NCBI GenBank assembly: GCA_020226215.1
Contig: CM035227.1
Span: 3,403,343 to 3,467,342, forward strand
DNA: 64,000 nucleotides
Source of the DNA: Sindora glabra
Lineage: Eukaryota; Streptophyta; Magnoliopsida; Fabales; Fabaceae
Direction: 5' to 3'
Shown: in pieces, positions 10,231-23,795 of the stretch
Position numbering within the stretch: the stretch's first letter is position 1
Layout of the letters: each line of letters starts with the position of its first letter
Program-made: the position numbers and the translations under genes
Notes under the pieces: generated by a model
What the model was told of the DNA's origin: nothing
Database searches by the model: none
The model's input: only the letters and a program-made list of their open reading frames with translations

Positions 10231-13200
10231 GTGGAAAGACATCTTTCATTTTTGGTATTAAAACTAATTTTAAAACACTATATAAGGCGATTTGAAAGAA
10301 ATTAATTCAAAACGTAAAATAAATAATAAATCATATTTATACATAAATATATAATAAAAAATTAAAATTAATTTTTTTATTTTATTCAACTTTAATTTAC
10401 TATAATCATATTCGAGGTATTTAACTGTTTTAAAATTAGATAGCAAATATATAAAGGAGACATGTATGGTAATTTTTGTGGGGGTGTGTGACTTTCACAG
10501 TTACCCATTACCTTCCATTCTCAGAGGAGATTCCAACCGTTTTAATATGTTTAGTCGCTTCATCATATATTATCTTGCAATGTTGGATTATCACAGTATC
10601 GTAAAATACTTATACAAGTTTAGAAAATAACTAGAAACAAAACCATGGCATCGATTAATACATAATTTATTATTTAATAAAAATTATATGAATTCTTAAA
10701 TAATTTACTATTTTATTTTATGAAAGGAATAAATATAAAAAAATTGAATTGTTATTTCAAATTGGGTACTTAATATAGTTCTAATGATTAAAGGACATAT
10801 TACATTAATCGATTGTATAAAAAATACTATTATACATTTAATATATTATATCATATCATTATTGGTTTAATATGTATATAAATAAATAAATAATTTTTTA
10901 AGTAAATTTTCGTAATGAAACCAAAACTATTTATCTTAATAATTAAAAATCAAAAATTCATTTTATGCGATTAAATGGAGTATATAAGTATGAAAATATT
11001 TTTCTAATTAAATGTCCATGACTGTTTTAAGCAAATAATTATCTCATTTTTGTAAGTGAATAATTTTTTTAAAAAAATTCTTAATAAAAATAATAATTTT
11101 CTATTATATATCTGTAACCATTAAGCAGTGTTTAACATTTAAAATATGATAAAAATATTGGCAATAAAATTAATACGCATACTCATATTCATTTATCATA
11201 TGTGTTCAAGAAAAAACGATAGCATCTTTTGTAATACAAGTTTCATACAATTTTAATTTTAAAGTATATTATAAATTAAAAACTAACAATATTGTAAAAC
11301 AAAGTATGTAATGATCGAAAGTAACAGTATATTATAAAATAAACTTCTACTTTGTGATTTTTACCATAATAAAATATTCAATATTATTATAAAATTTATT
11401 TTAAATTAAAAAAGATGGTTAAAAATTGCATGAAAAAAGAAATATGGTGGTGAAAAGTAAAATTAAAAATAAATGTGGTTACAAATGTAAAGGGAAGCGA
11501 GTAGTTGAAAAGTAAAATTAAAAAAAAAATAAGAAAAGAAACTGTTTGCAATTTTGAATCAACGAAAAAGTTGGAAAGAGTGGGTTGATACTTATAAAAA
11601 TAAAAAGAAAATTAAAGAAAAGATCCACATTTGAGAGAGTATAAATTAGAAAAGTACTCCTTTTGTAAGTACAGGTTTGGTAAGAAATTTAGGCATTTTT
11701 TAGCGATTAATTGATAACATTAATGATTAACTACATAAATAAAATTATATATTTACTATTAGTCGTAGGTAATAAATATTAAAGTTGTTAAGTTAACATT
11801 TGTTACCAGAATAAGACCATAAATTGTAACATTATGAAAGGTTAGCTTGGTAATAAAGTTATACATAGGTCGAGTGACTCGTGCCAACCCAATGAGCACA
11901 ATCCAAAAAATATAGGGTTGAAGTTTTTTTTTTTTGTTCAATACATTTGTTGAAATTTTTTTTAATAACTCAATTAATAATTAAATCAAACTCGAGTTAA
12001 GATAAAAAAACTCGATAAGATATTTTGACCAGATTATATTAATTTATTTTTAATAATATAATTATATATTAAAAAATAATTATATTTAATTATTCTTAAT
12101 AAAAAATTAATTAAATATAATTAAATATTATATATATTTAAATATCATATTATCTTTTTAAATGTATATTTTTATTTTAAATTTTTTACTAAAAATTAAA
12201 AAATATTTTTTTAAACTATTGGATTGGGTCTTCGACCTTTTCATTTGAAAAATCGGATTAGGCTAGGCCAATTTTTTAAATGTAAATAGATCAAGCCAAG
12301 TTTAAACTTTAAATTTCATATAATTCGGCCTGCTCAGCCTAACTCAAGTACACCTTTATTTAATAATGTTTAATCCATTAAAGAAACAATCCAATAGTAC
12401 TGGTCCACTAAGAGATCATCTTTTTATTAGAATCATTAAAACATATGGAATGATCATTCGATCATTAATGTGTAAAGATCGGCCTAACTATATAATTAAG
12501 ACTAATATATTTAAGCTATAACCAGCAAGATAAAAAATATTCACTCATTATATAAAGATCGATTTACCATTGGTTGAAATGATTGGTTTATCATATTTGA
12601 GAATCTTTCAAATGATCACTATAAAAAAAGATTATGTATTGTTTCTTAACTCTAATCATTTTTTCTATATTTCATTACTTCTTGAAATCTAAGTTAATTT
12701 GAGCATTGAAGGGTCTTCAATAGTACACACCATGAAAACTTATTTACAGATCATTTTTCTCGGTGGTCATCTCTCTGCTATGATCAACCGTACGTTGCCA
12801 CTTATGACAATCGTTGAGAAATTTATTATAATAGATTGTATATAAAATAACATATAAGAATAAAAGTATATTTTATTATTTATTTAACTAACTTTTTATT
12901 TTAATAATATCTCATATTTTATATATTACTTATCTTATTAAAATATCTTGTACAAATATATTATTACAATTTATTATTTATTAATTTTTAGCATAAAAAT
13001 AAATTATTATAATTATAAAATTTTACTTTAAGAAATGAATAATTATTTTGTTATACTTATTTTATTTTCTTTAAATAAATAATAATTACGATTTTAGAAT
13101 GAATGATTAACTAATATAATTTATGCATGTAAATAAAAAATATATTATATATAATAAAAAAAGTGAGCAAAGAGATGGGATAATTTTTTTTGATGAATTA

Positions 13201-14734
13201 AATTTATTATAGATATATAAAAAGATGAGTATAATGCCAAATATTTTTTCATACTTGTAAATAAATTCAAAGAATATATCTTATCTCTATATATTTTATG
13301 CTTTGAGTAGCCTTGTATTTAGTATCTCATTTTTTCATTTATACATATAATGTTTTTCATAATTAAAAATTAAGATTTTGAAGTTTTTTTTTAACAAGGG
13401 TAAAGGAGGAAATAAGTGTACAATTGAGGAGATAAAATTTTTTTTGTTGACTTTGGCTCAAACAACTATTTGAAAACATTGACTCTCCAATTTTTTCAAA
13501 ATTACTAATTGAAAGTCAATAAACCAACTAAACAACTATTTGCTAAACATGTAAAATAATTATTTGATCAAGTCAATCAACTAATATCAATTAAATTGGC
13601 TAAAAACTAGTGAAAAATCCATTTGCTAAACACCTTCTTATTATAACAAAGTGAAAATTCCATTTCCAAATAATTTGGTAATGGATATGAGAAGAAATAT
13701 CATTCATTATGAATCAGGGATATTAAACCCTAAACAAAAGAATAATAATAGTTATCGATACTTCAATGTAATGATATTTGATATTGTCTTAAATTTTAGA
13801 CATGATTTTAACTATCATGTCTAAAATTTAAACTCAAATTTTTCAATGTGTACATTAATTAAATTATTGTCCCTATCATTGTTTTGGGGGAAAAAAAAGG
13901 TAATGATTGTTACATACTACCATATACCACTATCTTGTCTAAACAAAGTTAGTACTTCTTAAAATGTTATGTATGTAATGTAACTTGTAATTAAGCATGG
14001 AAGATACACCATTATTATCATGCACCATTGAATTCTAGGGTCTAGATCTGCATAATATTTCATAGACTAGACAAAATCTAATGAATTTTTGGGGTGAAAA
14101 TGAAATCTAATGATTTAAAACTATAAATGCATAGTAAGGTAATGCATCTCAATTTTTAATTTTTTCCTTAAGCATGTGACCATCGTTTCTCTGTACAAGA
14201 GTGACCCCACAACTATAGACTCCTAGCTAGTGCTTTGGATGGAAAAAAAGCCCAAAAGGCGATCAGGAAGCATTTTCAGAATTAGCAAATAAAACACGTC
14301 CTTACATTTTTTCAGAAGTAAAACCACATTTGACTCCGCTGATGTTTTAGCTACTAAACGGCCTGCAGAGCCTCAATGACAATAACAATGCTCCTTTCTA
14401 AGTTGAGCCGCAGGCTCAGGAAAAGTTGAGATGACAAGGCTCAGTCCCTTACATACAGAAGAACCACTCCAAGAAAACAGTACTATACTTTTCACATTTA
14501 TGATTTCCTTTGGATTCGACATCATCTGATCTTTGAATCAGAAAATAGAATGGAAGCACCATTACTTCAAGCATCCAAAACTACCAATGGGGTCATATAA
14601 TAAAGGCTTCAACATGAGAAGTGATGTCAACAGCCTACTATCAGCTTCCATAGTCAAGAGAACGAACAACGCAGATGTTGGTTTAAAGTATTCCTGCATT
14701 AAACAACAATCGATGTGGCAATTAAGCACATATC
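10231..14734. other. AT-rich intergenic region
   Basis: No gene is supported. Long A/T homopolymer-rich stretches dominate, with a probable hAT-like remnant at 11854-12358. Around 13470-13645 there are repeated phrases such as AACAACTATTTG and CCATTTGCTAAACACC that look like the end of a Tourist-type MITE without a clear partner. The last ~400 bases before 14735 must contain the 3' UTR of the ALMT gene. Confidence 0.5.
11854..12358. mobile_element. Probable degenerate hAT-like MITE
   Basis: The right end, read inverted, is TAAAGGTGTACTTGAGTTAG. The left end TAAAGTTATACATAGGTCGA matches it loosely (9 of the first 11 bases). The flanking octamers CTTGGTAA and TTTAATAA match at 5 of 8 positions. 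The size (505 bp) is close to the clear hAT MITE at 979-1505. Old and uncertain. Confidence 0.4.
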
Positions 14735-17700
14735 TCAATTGTTAAACTTAATGCAGTTACATAATCTCCTCCAAAACCCATCAGATGGTGTCTGCATCTT
14801 GAGGGGGTCCTTAAAGTTTGCTTTCTCACTTAATTCTTCGAAGGAGTCAACAAGGTTCTGGAGCCTTGCCACAAATTCAATAAGAAGGGATGTAAATGTT
14901 GCCAGAGATAAAGAACTAGCACTCTCATAAGTTTTTGATTCCTCCTCTTTTGTTGCCGTATCTGCTTTAATGGAAACACGTTCAACAGGCCAAGATATCT
15001 GCTTCCTGAACATGTTTTCTGAGGTAACAGCTGCTGCAGGCATCGGGGCGTTAACAGTAGGTTTAAGATGGCCATCCCAACTGTTTGGAGCTTGGACTGC
15101 CCTGAGATCAAGCACAGCTTCACTAAGAGACTTGTACTCTAGAAATTTTCTTTCATCATCCACATCTAAGAGATCTTGTGGCCTGTCCTCTCTTGGGCGG
15201 TTTCCAATTTCCCAACTCTCTGAATTTACAAGAAGGTAAGATTTTTTATCAATCTTCTGTTGCAAATCTTCTGCCGCCTCATGTACTTCATACAGAATGT
15301 CTACCTGACCTAGTTTCTCCATTGTTTTGACTTTGTTTCCAAGTTCACGCAACACTTTGGCCCCTTCGTAACCTACTCTCTGAAGCTCACTGCGGAAAAC
15401 TTGTCTTTTCTCAGCCGGGGCCTATTATATGTAGAAATGAAAATTTAGTACATAAATACTTGTACAGATAATTCACGCTAAAGAAATTAGACCAGAATAA
15501 GAATAGTCAAAAAGGGAAAACGTTTCGCATTGCACAATGCTAGCTGAAAACCTAAAACCTTAAGCAAAAGATATATCACAGATAATATACTGCCATAACA
15601 ACAACCGCCCCCCCCCCCCAAAAAAAAAAAAAAAAAGGGAAAAAAATCTAAAAGGAAAAATAAATCTTATATGATAAATCTGCATAAGTCCATTGTACAA
15701 ATTCCAGGTCTTGAGACAGTAAAGAGGAGTAAATCCCAAAGACTTTTAGCATAACTAAACATTTTAAGCTATAGGTTTAATTATAATTTTGGTCCCGCAT
15801 ATTAAGTTAGTTGTATTTGATCCTCCTTAATAAATATAACATTCTGTTTTGGTCCCTCTAATTCAAATTGGAGCAAATTGGATCCTCATTAACAAATTCT
15901 GTCAAATTAAATATTGAAAAATGATAATTATTACGCATAGATCTCACTAGACTCTACGTTGGCAATAACTAGGAAGGAAATCAGTAGGCCATATGATGCC
16001 AATGGGCAAATTGAGGATGTTTTTGTGTCATTGGTGGGTCATGTATTTTATTTACAGCCTTTTTAACATGACAAAGTAAATTTCACTAATTTTATCATAC
16101 AATAATTATATACCTGGAGTCCCAGAGCGTTGGGGAACCAAGGCCTCAACCAAGGAGTGCTGGAATATGGGTGTATGAGAGTGCCTGAATCCCGTTGTTT
16201 TGTGTGTGCACGAAATGCCAAAGAGTTAGAAAATTTTCTCTTTGACATGGAGCAATATTTTCGAGCCGTTAGGTCAAATTCAGAGGAAAAGAAGGTTATG
16301 ACTGCTGCTAATTAGGATTTTCTGTTTTCAATTTGATGGAAGTAGCCAATTTGGACTTAATTTGTTCTGATTTGTATATTAGGACTAAAATAGTATATTA
16401 TATTTAACAAGACCAAATGTGATTAATTTGTAAATTGGGGGACCAACATTATAATTAAGCTTAAACTATATGAAATGATCATTCAAAGGCCATGCATTAA
16501 TGGATGATGTGTACCTGTATTTCAGAGAGAATACAGCCATGCATAGCCATGACCGTAAATGCACAATGCCTTAATGCTCCACTTACTTTCACATAATTCT
16601 TCCAGGGATATTTAAGCAATTTGTAATGACCATGTGGTGGCTCCCAGACAGCAAAGCCCATCTTTAATCAACAGCATTTATATGGAGTCAGAAATGTAAT
16701 CAATATCAATCAATGAAGTAGAAAGAAAACTCAAAAAGACTTTACCAATGCATCCTCTTGGCTTGTAGACTCGACAGCTGATCTGTAGCCACTGTAAACA
16801 GGGTCATCAGCAGCCTGGTAAGTAAGAATTTTTGAAGGAACCCTCTTATATTCAATACAATTAAGGTAATTGTTCAAAACACCTGAAAGGAAACCCAGTG
16901 AAGTTTTTCAAGGAAGGAAATGAGATTAAGAGCCAGCAAATCTATATGGTAGTAATTATAAATTGAATGTAATAATTAATAAAATGTTGGGGAGCAGACA
17001 ACCTTCCAAGGAAGTTGCAACACCTATGAAATTTTTTGCCACAAGATTGTGGAGATCCTCCCCAGCCCAGATTGGATAAATACACATATTTACTCCCAAA
17101 GAAACAGTAGCACCAAGTGCAATGAGCAAAAATCTATTTACAGCTGTTTGAACAAATTCTCCTGTTCGATAACCAGACACTGTGATAAAACAATACGTGA
17201 TCAAGAAGACGCGGAATCCATATTCATAAGGCTTCAATGTTGGATACAGTTTCGCATAAGTTGCACAAAACCCTAGCATACACAGTTCATCAGCATTCCA
17301 GGCACGAGCCAAAAAGAAAGGAGATACAAAGAACTTTGACCAGGAAAATAAGGAACAGTGATCAGAAAACCATACCTACAGTAAAGATGCTGATGATAAT
17401 TATAAGTTCTTCCCATTCTCCAGCCAATGCTGATAACTCAGACATTCCTAAAGCTAGCCCTCCAGCTGACAAAGTCCCCAATCCTCTGTTAAACCCCTTG
17501 CTAAGTGTTGCCCCTGCAGCATTGCAACGTACTTGAGACTAAATATGAATAAGAGAAAGGTGCAAACTAATGCCTGTGCTGACCAATGAAAAGCAAGGAA
17601 GGAGGAATTCACAATAAAGAGAACCCCTAAAATATAGAATTTTGTGCTATAAGAATGAGAAGAAATACACAACAGTGGCAAAGATGAAGCTATTTATCAA

Positions 17701-18598
17701 AGCAGAAGGCAGCAAGAACTGGACGCTATCTCATTTCATGTTGTATACATGAGCAAAAAGGAACCAATTGGAACCTAAACAGTAGTTTTGGTGCATAAGG
17801 GAGATCAAAAGAAATCAAAGAAAACTGAATTAACAATCAGGATCGTTATATCAGTAAGTTAAGTGGCCAAAAAAAATAAAAATCCTATCATTTACCCCAA
17901 TCATATCTACTCGGTCTTGGTCATATGTTATTACTTGAAGTTGAGGCACAGTTCATTAAAATAAAGGTGTAGAACAGTGCCCGTTCCAAATTCAATGGAA
18001 AACAAGTGCAACTATCTTTCCGCCCTACCTTTGCAATGTTAAGTCCATTAAACATATCGCCAAGCAAATATAGCAACTTCGTGCACAAACTCATGGTTGT
18101 TTGACCAAAATTCAGTATGCATGTGAAGAAACAATGAAAATGGAATCGATAAAATTTGCCCCCACAACAAATATTAAAAAAATGAAACAGGAAAGCGTCA
18201 TCCATACCTATACTGAATTCGAACACAACCACAACCGTTAATATAGCCCAAACGGAATACCGACTCATGTCCTTGAAGGGTTCTTTGAGAAAAATCAAAA
18301 GCGAAATGAGCATCAGAGCTAGACCCATTTTCGCAGAGAAGATAATTTTCCTGGGATCAGAACGACCCATTTCATAGGCCTTATTGGAGACGCTTTTGAT
18401 TGTCTTCCAGCCATCGATAATCCCATCAGAGAAAGCTCGATAGGAGCAACATCTCCTCCCGTCTTGTTGTTCATATTCATCATGTTCAGGCATGGGGATT
18501 CCTATCTGAGAATAGCCACTCTTCATGGAGAGTAGCCTCTCCCTCTTTTCTGCGAAATTGTACCTGAAGGACCCATATTTGGCGATTTTCCCAGCCAT
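14735..18598 (-). CDS. Aluminium-activated malate transporter family anion channel (ALMT9-like)
   Basis: A membrane channel for malate or chloride; relatives in this clade (ALMT4/6/9) act at the vacuolar membrane. Six exons join in frame with GT-AG introns: 18598-18208, 17513-17376, 17272-17003, 16882-16746, 16661-16515 and 15421-14735. The product is 589 aa, close to the family norm. The ATG at 18598 (MAGKIAKYGSFR) is preferred because the two codons upstream are GTG AGT. Six hydrophobic segments lie near residues 85-104, 115-131, 145-162, 168-182, 197-210 and 223-243, with the conserved SDPRKIIFSAK, SVWAILTVVVVFEF and IYPIWAGEDLHNLV. The WEP motif is at 318-320, followed by the long soluble C-terminal half with ESASSLSLATFTSLLIEFVA. 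No internal stops. The last intron (15422-16514) is enlarged by a transposon. The subclade is inferred from resemblance, so ion specificity and membrane are not proven. Confidence 0.95.
15611..15638. repeat. Poly-C/poly-A tract in ALMT intron 5
   Basis: An uninterrupted run of C is followed directly by an A run. It is a simple homopolymer junction in the last intron and prone to length variation and sequencing error. Confidence 0.85.
15775..16462. mobile_element. Mutator-like non-autonomous element in ALMT intron 5
   Basis: Terminal inverted repeats extend over 100 bp. The left arm begins GTTTAATTATAATTTTGGTC; the right arm, inverted, reads AAGCTTAATTATAATGTTGG and continues with matching TTGGTC and TTTAGTCC blocks. 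The flanks AAGCTATAG (15766-15774) and AAACTATAT (16463-16471) agree at 7 of 9 positions, as for a decayed 9-bp Mutator target duplication. Between the arms is a piece resembling retrotransposon gag. The element makes up about two thirds of the intron. Confidence 0.7.
16130..16315 (+). pseudogene. Ty3/gypsy gag fragment inside the Mutator-like element
   Basis: An open stretch of 61 codons ends RNAKELENFLFDMEQYF followed by RAVRSNSEEKKVMTAAN and a stop. This resembles the start of the gag capsid region of plant gypsy elements, where a conserved (D/N)AKELENFLFDMEQYF-type block is followed by a T-A-YL helix. It is opposite in strand to the host ALMT gene. No protease, RT or integrase follows, so this is a short captured or residual fragment. 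Confidence 0.65.
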
Positions 18599-18830
18599 AC
18601 TCACGGGAGAGAAATTGATGTTTTGGTCTTGTACGGAAAAAGCATGAATCTGGAAGCTGTAACTCCCGGATCGAATGAGAAATCACTTTCAAAACTTAAT
18701 CACTGCAAAGCATCGAGTAGGGAGGGAAGCACCACTGTTAAAATTGGAAAGGTTTAAAAATGACGCCGTTTCAGACTGGATTTGTTCGAAGCCAGAAACA
18801 GGATGCGAAATTTGCCTAAATTCCATTTTT
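18599..18830 (-). promoter_or_regulatory. 5' UTR and proximal promoter region of the ALMT gene
   Basis: This mixed-composition region lies directly upstream of the ALMT start codon on the minus strand and contrasts with the AT-rich DNA beyond 19.6 kb. No TATA box or named cis-element was identified with confidence. Confidence 0.3.
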
Positions 18831-21800
18831 TTTTAATACCTTTTTCGTTTGTTGAGAGAGAAAGTACAGAAGGTCAAACGTAAAGAATGAGAACCGGATC
18901 TTGTCGTGGTGGCCCACCACAAACCAGTTAAAATATGACAAGTGGTTGATAGACGTGCATACATGTACTGTAATCTAGGTTGCAAATTGGATAATATGCA
19001 AATGTCTTTTAACAGAAAATACAAAGGGGGTTTCTTGAGTAATCATTTTTCTGGTACTCTTAAGTACTCATTGCTAAGATGAAAAGGGCTGCTTACACGT
19101 GGATGAAAAAACCGGAAGATCGAGGTCATTGTCTAACCAAATAAACAAGAGATATTTTGCCCTTTCCTTTTGAATAGAAAAAGTTATATCTTCATACTTG
19201 AAAATTAGGCGTTTTGGAAGGGAAGGTGTGACCGACGGACGGAGGTCGAGACAATGCAGGCATATGGTGGTGTGACTGGAAACGGGTATCGGTGTGGAAG
19301 CAAAGACAGTGAAAGGCAGTTGATGGTAGTAACCTTGTGTATTTTTCTATGGGTTATTGCGATTTGCAAGACAAAAAATGATTTTCTACCTTTTCTTTCA
19401 CTGCAATGATTTTCTTCATGGGTTAAGTTCAATGAAACATGAAGGGTATTTTCGTCCTCTTATCCAATTCTCACTGTTGCTTGAAAGAGTGTCAGGTTAT
19501 TTTTCACGAAGGGCTTAGATTTTATCTTCTCATATCAACGGTTCAAATGAGATCATTTTTATCGTACTCATTGGTTAGAACCACCCAAATATAAATAATG
19601 ATATTCTCAGTTTGTAATATTAAACGACTAATGATGATAAATTAATTTTTAAAACGGCACACTTTGTATTGATTTGAGATATGTTAATGGCCTCACTTTT
19701 TACGAAAAAGAAAGTGTAAAGAAAATAGAAATAGCAACGAAGATAAATTTAAGTTTTTCTTTTCTTTTTTTTTTTAACTAAGTTAGACAATTGCATTTTA
19801 AACAGCTTTGTCAAAACTGAAGCTATGTTTTGAGGGAAGGAAAAAGGAAAAAATTGCCTTTAGAAGTTAGAAGGATCGTTGAAATGTCAGATTCAAAGCA
19901 GAAATGCACAGCCACATGTGCTTTGCTTGGTATGAAGGCTAGAGTACAACAAACTTTTTTATTAATTACTAATTTTAAAATTTATTATATTATTTCAAAA
20001 TTTATAATTTTGATAATACCAAATAAATATCTTTCACTTATTATCAATCATTCAGTTATGAATATTTTCTGAAGAAGTTCCTAACAAAAATTATTTTTCT
20101 CGAGAAATTTTCTCCTGCGGTGAATCAAAGTGCTGCCACAAATAAACAACGATGTTACACAGTGCCAATTCATTTCAACATCTTCCTACCCATCCTTATA
20201 CGAACAAATACACAGGGTTAGGAATTTCAAACCTTATCTGTTTGTGATTTGTGAAAAATGTGGATGAAAGAGATCTCATTTACATATATTATCTAATTTG
20301 ATAATTAACTGATTTTATTATTAATTAATTAGTTAAATTAACTATTAATTTATTTGATCAGTTAATATTGTTAATTATTTATTTAAAAATATTTAATAAA
20401 ATTATTTATTTATTATTAATATTTATATGTAAAATAATATATAATGATATGTGTATATTTTATAATTTATTTGAATATTTTTCACTTAAATAATATTTTA
20501 AATTATAATATATTATTTATTATAATAAATTCTTCTGAAAAACTATATCATTACAATTTATTACATTTATTTATTTTTCTTAAAAAATAAATAATTATAA
20601 TTTAAAAAAATGCTTGTACTATTTTGTAGATACGGTAATTATTAAATTTTCTTTTAAGTATTTTTAATATCAATTTAAAATTTATATATTTATCATTAAA
20701 AATATTAATAAATTATATATTTTAAGTATAAAAACATATTTTTCACAAATAATATCATTCTGTTATTTCTTTTTTTCTTAATATATATTGTTCTTTAATT
20801 CAAAAGATATCACTTGACAAAAAATTAATTTTCTCAATAAATTTTTTATTATCTTCTATGAAATGAAATATATATTGTCTTTTTTTCTATAAAACTTGAT
20901 AAAAAAAGAGATGATTATATTCATGTAATTTTTTATTATTATGTAAATATTTTAATACAAATTATTATACTTATTTACTTTTTACTTTAAGAATAAATAA
21001 TTATAATTTATTATATATATTATATTTTTCTCTAAAAAATAAATAAATATAATTTAGTACTTTCTTATTTATTAGGAATGAAAATGTAAAAAATGAGGCA
21101 AGAATATCTTTTTCTATACTAACTATAAATTAGTCACTTTAAAAAATTATTATTCTTAACTTTTTAGGGCCAATAGACTAAATAAAACAATTATTTAGCA
21201 AATACTTAAATTAGTTGGTTGGTATGATTAATTAATTAAAGATGGTTAAAAAGTTATTAAGTAATTATTTACCAAACACCCTCGTCGTAAAAATTAATTA
21301 AAAGACAAATTAAAGGATTTCTAAACTTTGCTGTCATGTGAAATTTGTTCATAGGTATTTTTTTTTAAATGATAAGAAATTAAGTACACATATAAAATTT
21401 AAGAATCGAAATTCAAATGCAATGAAAAGTAAAAGTTTCAAGATAACTTTGTTGATGATATAAAAAATTTTAATACACAGTAAACAAATAAAGATTTTTC
21501 CTTTATTAAAGAAGGAATAGATATTAAATTAAAAAATATATATACGAATCTCTTGAATAGAAATCCTTCATATATTTAAATTGAAACCAATAAAGTGAAA
21601 ATCTTCATTCATCCACTCGTTCGCACACCAATAATCTTAAAATCGTGGCTTTTGGAGGACATAGCACCCCACACACGGCCACTTCAAACATGACAAAAAC
21701 AGACGGCTGTTTTCATAGAATAATTAGACAAAACATGAAGGCGGTGCCCATGTCTATCAAATGGGTCTCCAACTCTCCAATGAACACAGCAACATTCTAC

Positions 21801-23795
21801 AACCCCAAACAGAAAAAAAAATTATGGCCAAGCTGTATATGAAATCCTCCAATTTCAAAACCACAACCACTATTTGATGACCTTGCTTGCGTGTCAAACA
21901 CAGGTTAGATTAACCATTTCTGATGATTGCAGATTCGGATTCTTTAAACTCCAGGTATGCAACAGTGGTCTAGTCTGTTGCATTATTCTTTCACCCCTTT
22001 CTTTATTTGAAAAAATCTTTGTGGTTGAAGAGAAAATTTTTAAATTTATTCTATTTTTTTTTTGTTTGAATGAAGAGAAAAGAAGAGAAATAGCAATTTT
22101 AAAGCTAAAGTGTATAATTTTCTAAAATTTTCAAATTTAAAATTTTTTTTTCACCACTCTCTTTTTAATTCAAATTTTAAAAAAAAAATTCTGTTATCTT
22201 CCTAGCCAAACATGGTCAGTCCCACTTGTGGCCGGAATCAATTGATTCCTGAACATGTGATTAAAACTCGTACTACTGTACAATGCATTGTCTGCAAATG
22301 TTTTGACATGGAGCAAGTACATGGGTGATGTGTGATTCTCACAGACAGTATTGCTTGGCCGAGCACTCCAATAGAACAAACAAGTACCTTATGTTGCAGA
22401 CTAGCTTTGTGGCTATCCTTTTCGCTTATTTCTCTTCTAGGCTATCTTTGGGTGGAGAAAAAATAAAATTAGAAATGAGAAAAAAATTTTAAACTTATTT
22501 TTAGATGAAGAGAAAAAAAAAGGAAAGAAATATTAAAAATAAAATTTGTGATTATATTTTTTTAACAATTTAAATTTTAAAAAAAATTTCTCATTTACTT
22601 GCTTTCTAATATAAATGTAAAAATTTTCTCTTCCTTCCCTCCTCTTTTCTTTTCATTCAAATAATGGGCTACTATTGAAATTTCATCACATATTTTTATT
22701 ATTATATTATTTTGAATACATTAAAATTTATATTTTTAATTTTAATTTATTCATTTTAAAATTTTTAACTAGCTATTTGGAATGATTGATAACTTTGAAC
22801 TAGCTATTTTTCAAAACGTCAGCACTAGCAGCATTTTCAAATGGCTATTGGGCTACAAATTATTAAATGGCTAAAATACCCTTGATAATTTTTCATATTC
22901 TCTGATTTATCTTTCTTTCAGCCCACCCTGCTCATCCTGTTTTCTACTTCTCTCATGTCACTCACCATAGAGGCTTCATTTGACTCTACCAAAACATTTA
23001 TCAACAATTAAAAGTTGAAGAAGCAAACTATTGATGAATCAGATTCAGTACCAAAACCGGTGAACTTCTAACTTTAAAATAACCAGTAAATAAATATCCT
23101 ACAACTTATGATTAGGAAAAATATATTAAATAATTATAATTACTAATTTTTTTGATAAATTTATTTATTATAAAAATTATATTAATTTAATTTTAAAGAA
23201 ATATTTAATATATAATAATTATAATGATATATTATTTACAAAAAAAATTAATCTACTAAATAACATATGTAATATAAAATATTAAAATAAAATAATACTC
23301 AAATAATTTATAAAATATACTCATATTCTATATATCATTTTACACATAAACAATTAATCATAATCAACAGATTTTATCAAACATTGTTGTTTAAACAGCT
23401 AATACAATCAGTTGGTCAAATCAGTTAATACAATCAGCTATTAGCTAATAATTAATTGAATTAACTAACTGTTACAGCTATCAGTTAATTGTCAAATAAG
23501 GCCAAAGACTAGGAAAGAACAAGAATTGCATGTCCAAAGACACACACCATGCGGGTAACAACTCACACAGAAAAATGCTCATTCTTCCACTTAATGATTA
23601 CACTTCAGACACTCAGATACGGAGGAAAATATCAAGCAATGGGTTCTCATGCTGCTGTTATCCCCATTTTCTATCAGTTCTTAGTCAAGTAATGGGTAAT
23701 AGTGATAAAGTTTGATCTTAAATTATGTTAAAGTGGCTTGCAATGCAGGTTTCTTTGCATCAGATAGAAATATATGCCAATTTTCTCCGTTGTAG
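18831..23795. other. Repeat-rich intergenic region
   Basis: No gene is supported. 19.0-19.6 kb has ordinary composition without recognisable coding. From 20.2 to 21.3 kb there is very AT-rich DNA with Tourist-like phrases (AATTTGATAATTAACTGATT near 20297; ACCAAACACCC near 21269). At 22.44-22.67 kb there is a short MITE. Near 22.77 and 23.39-23.50 kb are further Tourist-like ends (CAGTTAATTGTCAAATAAGG) whose partners and target duplications could not be established. Confidence 0.5.
22440..22668. mobile_element. Probable Tourist/Harbinger-type MITE (229 bp)
   Basis: The left end GGCTATCTTTGGGTGGAGAA and the right end read inverted, CCCATTATTTGAATGAAAAG, are imperfect inverted repeats carrying the TTTGG-like core usual in Tourist elements. 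Both sides are flanked by CTA (22437-22439 and 22669-22671), a 3-bp target duplication. The preferred Harbinger site is TTA/TAA, so CTA is a variant and lowers certainty. Confidence 0.5.

Noticed and set aside
14970..15239. 89-codon plus-strand frame opposite the ALMT last exon
   Set aside because: Antisense shadow of a strongly coding exon, with no independent support.
18599..18604. Upstream GTG as start of the ALMT protein
   Set aside because: The codon at 18604 is GTG; the first ATG is at 18598 and gives the expected short N terminus.
20290..21285. Candidate 1-kb Tourist-like element
   Set aside because: Ends resemble each other loosely (AATTTGATAATTAACTG against TGTTTGGTAAATAATTAC), but no TTA or other target duplication could be matched.
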